NCBI GenBank assembly: GCA_029012365.1 | Contig: JAQXLY010000058.1 | Coordinates: 39,662-103,661, forward strand | DNA: 64,000 bases | From: Lachnospiraceae bacterium | GTDB taxonomy: Bacteria > Bacillota > Clostridia > Lachnospirales > Lachnospiraceae | Reading direction: 5' to 3' | Part shown: one piece after another, positions 63,653-64,000 of the stretch | Layout: each line of letters starts with the position of its first letter | Numbering within the stretch: position 1 is the first letter of the stretch | Translations under genes and position numbers: made by a program | Notes under the pieces: generated by a model | The model's input: the letters and a program-made list of their open reading frames with translations, nothing else | Told to the model about the DNA's origin: nothing | Databases searched by the model: none

Positions 63653-63741
63653 GGAGAAATACCCAAGCGGCTGAAGGGGCTCCCCTGGAAAGGGAGTAGG
63701 TCGTTAATAGCGGCGCGAGGGTTCAAATCCCTCTTTCTCCG
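63653..63741 (+). tRNA. tRNA-Ser (anticodon GGA)
   Basis: Acceptor arms GGAGAAA / TTTCTCC, anticodon stem CTCCC-GGGAG with loop CTGGAAA (GGA at 63687-63689), a long variable arm (TAGGTCGTTAATAGCGGC), T-arm GAGGG-TTCAAAT-CCCTC. Discriminator G; CCA is not encoded. Confidence 0.97.
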
Positions 63742-63789
63742 TTCCTTTTTAAGACAGATTTCCAAAAAGAAAAAAGTTGAAAAAAGGTA

Positions 63790-63818
63790 TTGACAGAGTA
63801 GCACTTCGGTGTTATACT
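63790..63818 (+). promoter_or_regulatory. rRNA operon promoter P1
   Basis: TTGACA, 17 bp, TATACT. Confidence 0.75.
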
Positions 63819-63893
63819 GTGAAAGCTGTCAAAACGAAGCAAATAAATGAAAAGTTTTTAAAAACAGATTTTTAAAATAATTCAAAAAAGTGC

Positions 63894-63922
63894 TTGACAA
63901 ACAGAAATCAATATGATATACT
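63894..63922 (+). promoter_or_regulatory. rRNA operon promoter P2
   Basis: TTGACA, 17 bp, TATACT, preceded by an A/T-rich stretch that could act as an UP element. Confidence 0.8.
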
Positions 63923-64000
63923 GGTTAAGCTGCTTCGGTAAAACGACAGCAAACAACAAGAACCTTGATAATTAAACAGTAAGACAACCCTGAAAATTCA
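63923..64000 (+). other. Leader of an rRNA operon (16S gene beyond the window)
   Basis: A/C-rich leader with AACCTTGATAATTAAACAG, resembling the sequence ahead of 16S genes in Lachnospiraceae. Mature 16S is not reached by base 64000. Confidence 0.6.

Overview
The window looks like chromosomal DNA of a low-to-middle G+C anaerobic Firmicute, most likely family Lachnospiraceae. This is inferred from gene content: the paired DNA-metabolism proteins of the TIGR03915/TIGR03916 type, a TIGR04086 membrane protein next to tgt-yajC, a GH120 xylosidase, a GH9 enzyme without signal peptide, several hybrid histidine kinases, an IS110 remnant, strong AGGAGG ribosome binding sites and sigma-A promoters with 17-bp spacers. 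No 16S sequence is inside the window (an rRNA leader begins at the right edge), so the species cannot be read.

Layout. 0-8 kb: a hybrid sensor kinase cut by the left edge, an FMN-dependent alpha-hydroxy-acid dehydrogenase, a GH120 beta-xylosidase, a divergent small heat-shock protein, a large multi-arm inverted-repeat element, a C-terminally shortened MATE pump and an acetyltransferase. 8-15.3 kb: a CofE-like ligase and a GMP synthase whose glutaminase domain has collapsed, an IS110 fossil, a first FtsH, a MATE pump, and a decayed DUF3788/DUF5131 locus that still has a consensus promoter. 15.3-24 kb: GNAT, a DinB-DUF3795 fusion, TetR, an SDR plus a queuosine-precursor transporter under an apparent preQ1-I riboswitch, AraC, and an operon of two Gfo/Idh/MocA oxidoreductases and a TIM-barrel isomerase.

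24.1-31.4 kb is the accessory island and the most interesting part. A transcription unit encodes a degenerate AAA-like protein and an orphan VirD4/TraG-like ATPase with an altered P-loop. A second promoter drives a HEPN-NACHT protein translationally coupled to an unrecognised 1046-residue partner. The domain logic is that of a prokaryotic NLR-like (NACHT) defence module in which effector/ATPase and presumed sensor are separate proteins. It lies directly between ordinary metabolism and argC.

31.4-41.6 kb: argC, a GH9 enzyme, and a signalling operon (hybrid kinase with HPt, REC-HD-GYP phosphodiesterase, second hybrid kinase, DegV). 41.6-48.9 kb: a split ABC exporter with its own MerR regulator and a textbook 19-bp-spacer MerR promoter, a Cu/Zn SOD-like protein, the radical-SAM DNA repair pair behind possible LexA boxes, and YitT. 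49-64 kb is mainly core: FAD/Rieske oxidoreductase, a FliM-N-like protein, a His-less HPr relative, tgt, yajC, a PHP phosphoesterase, GdpP, rplI, dnaB, a MerR-type regulator, a second FtsH, uvrC, two serine tRNAs, then tandem promoters and leader of an rRNA operon.

Cross-links: the riboswitch-controlled transporter and tgt both serve tRNA queuosine modification; GH120, GH9 and the oxidoreductase/isomerase operon fit plant-polysaccharide use with import of oligosaccharides.
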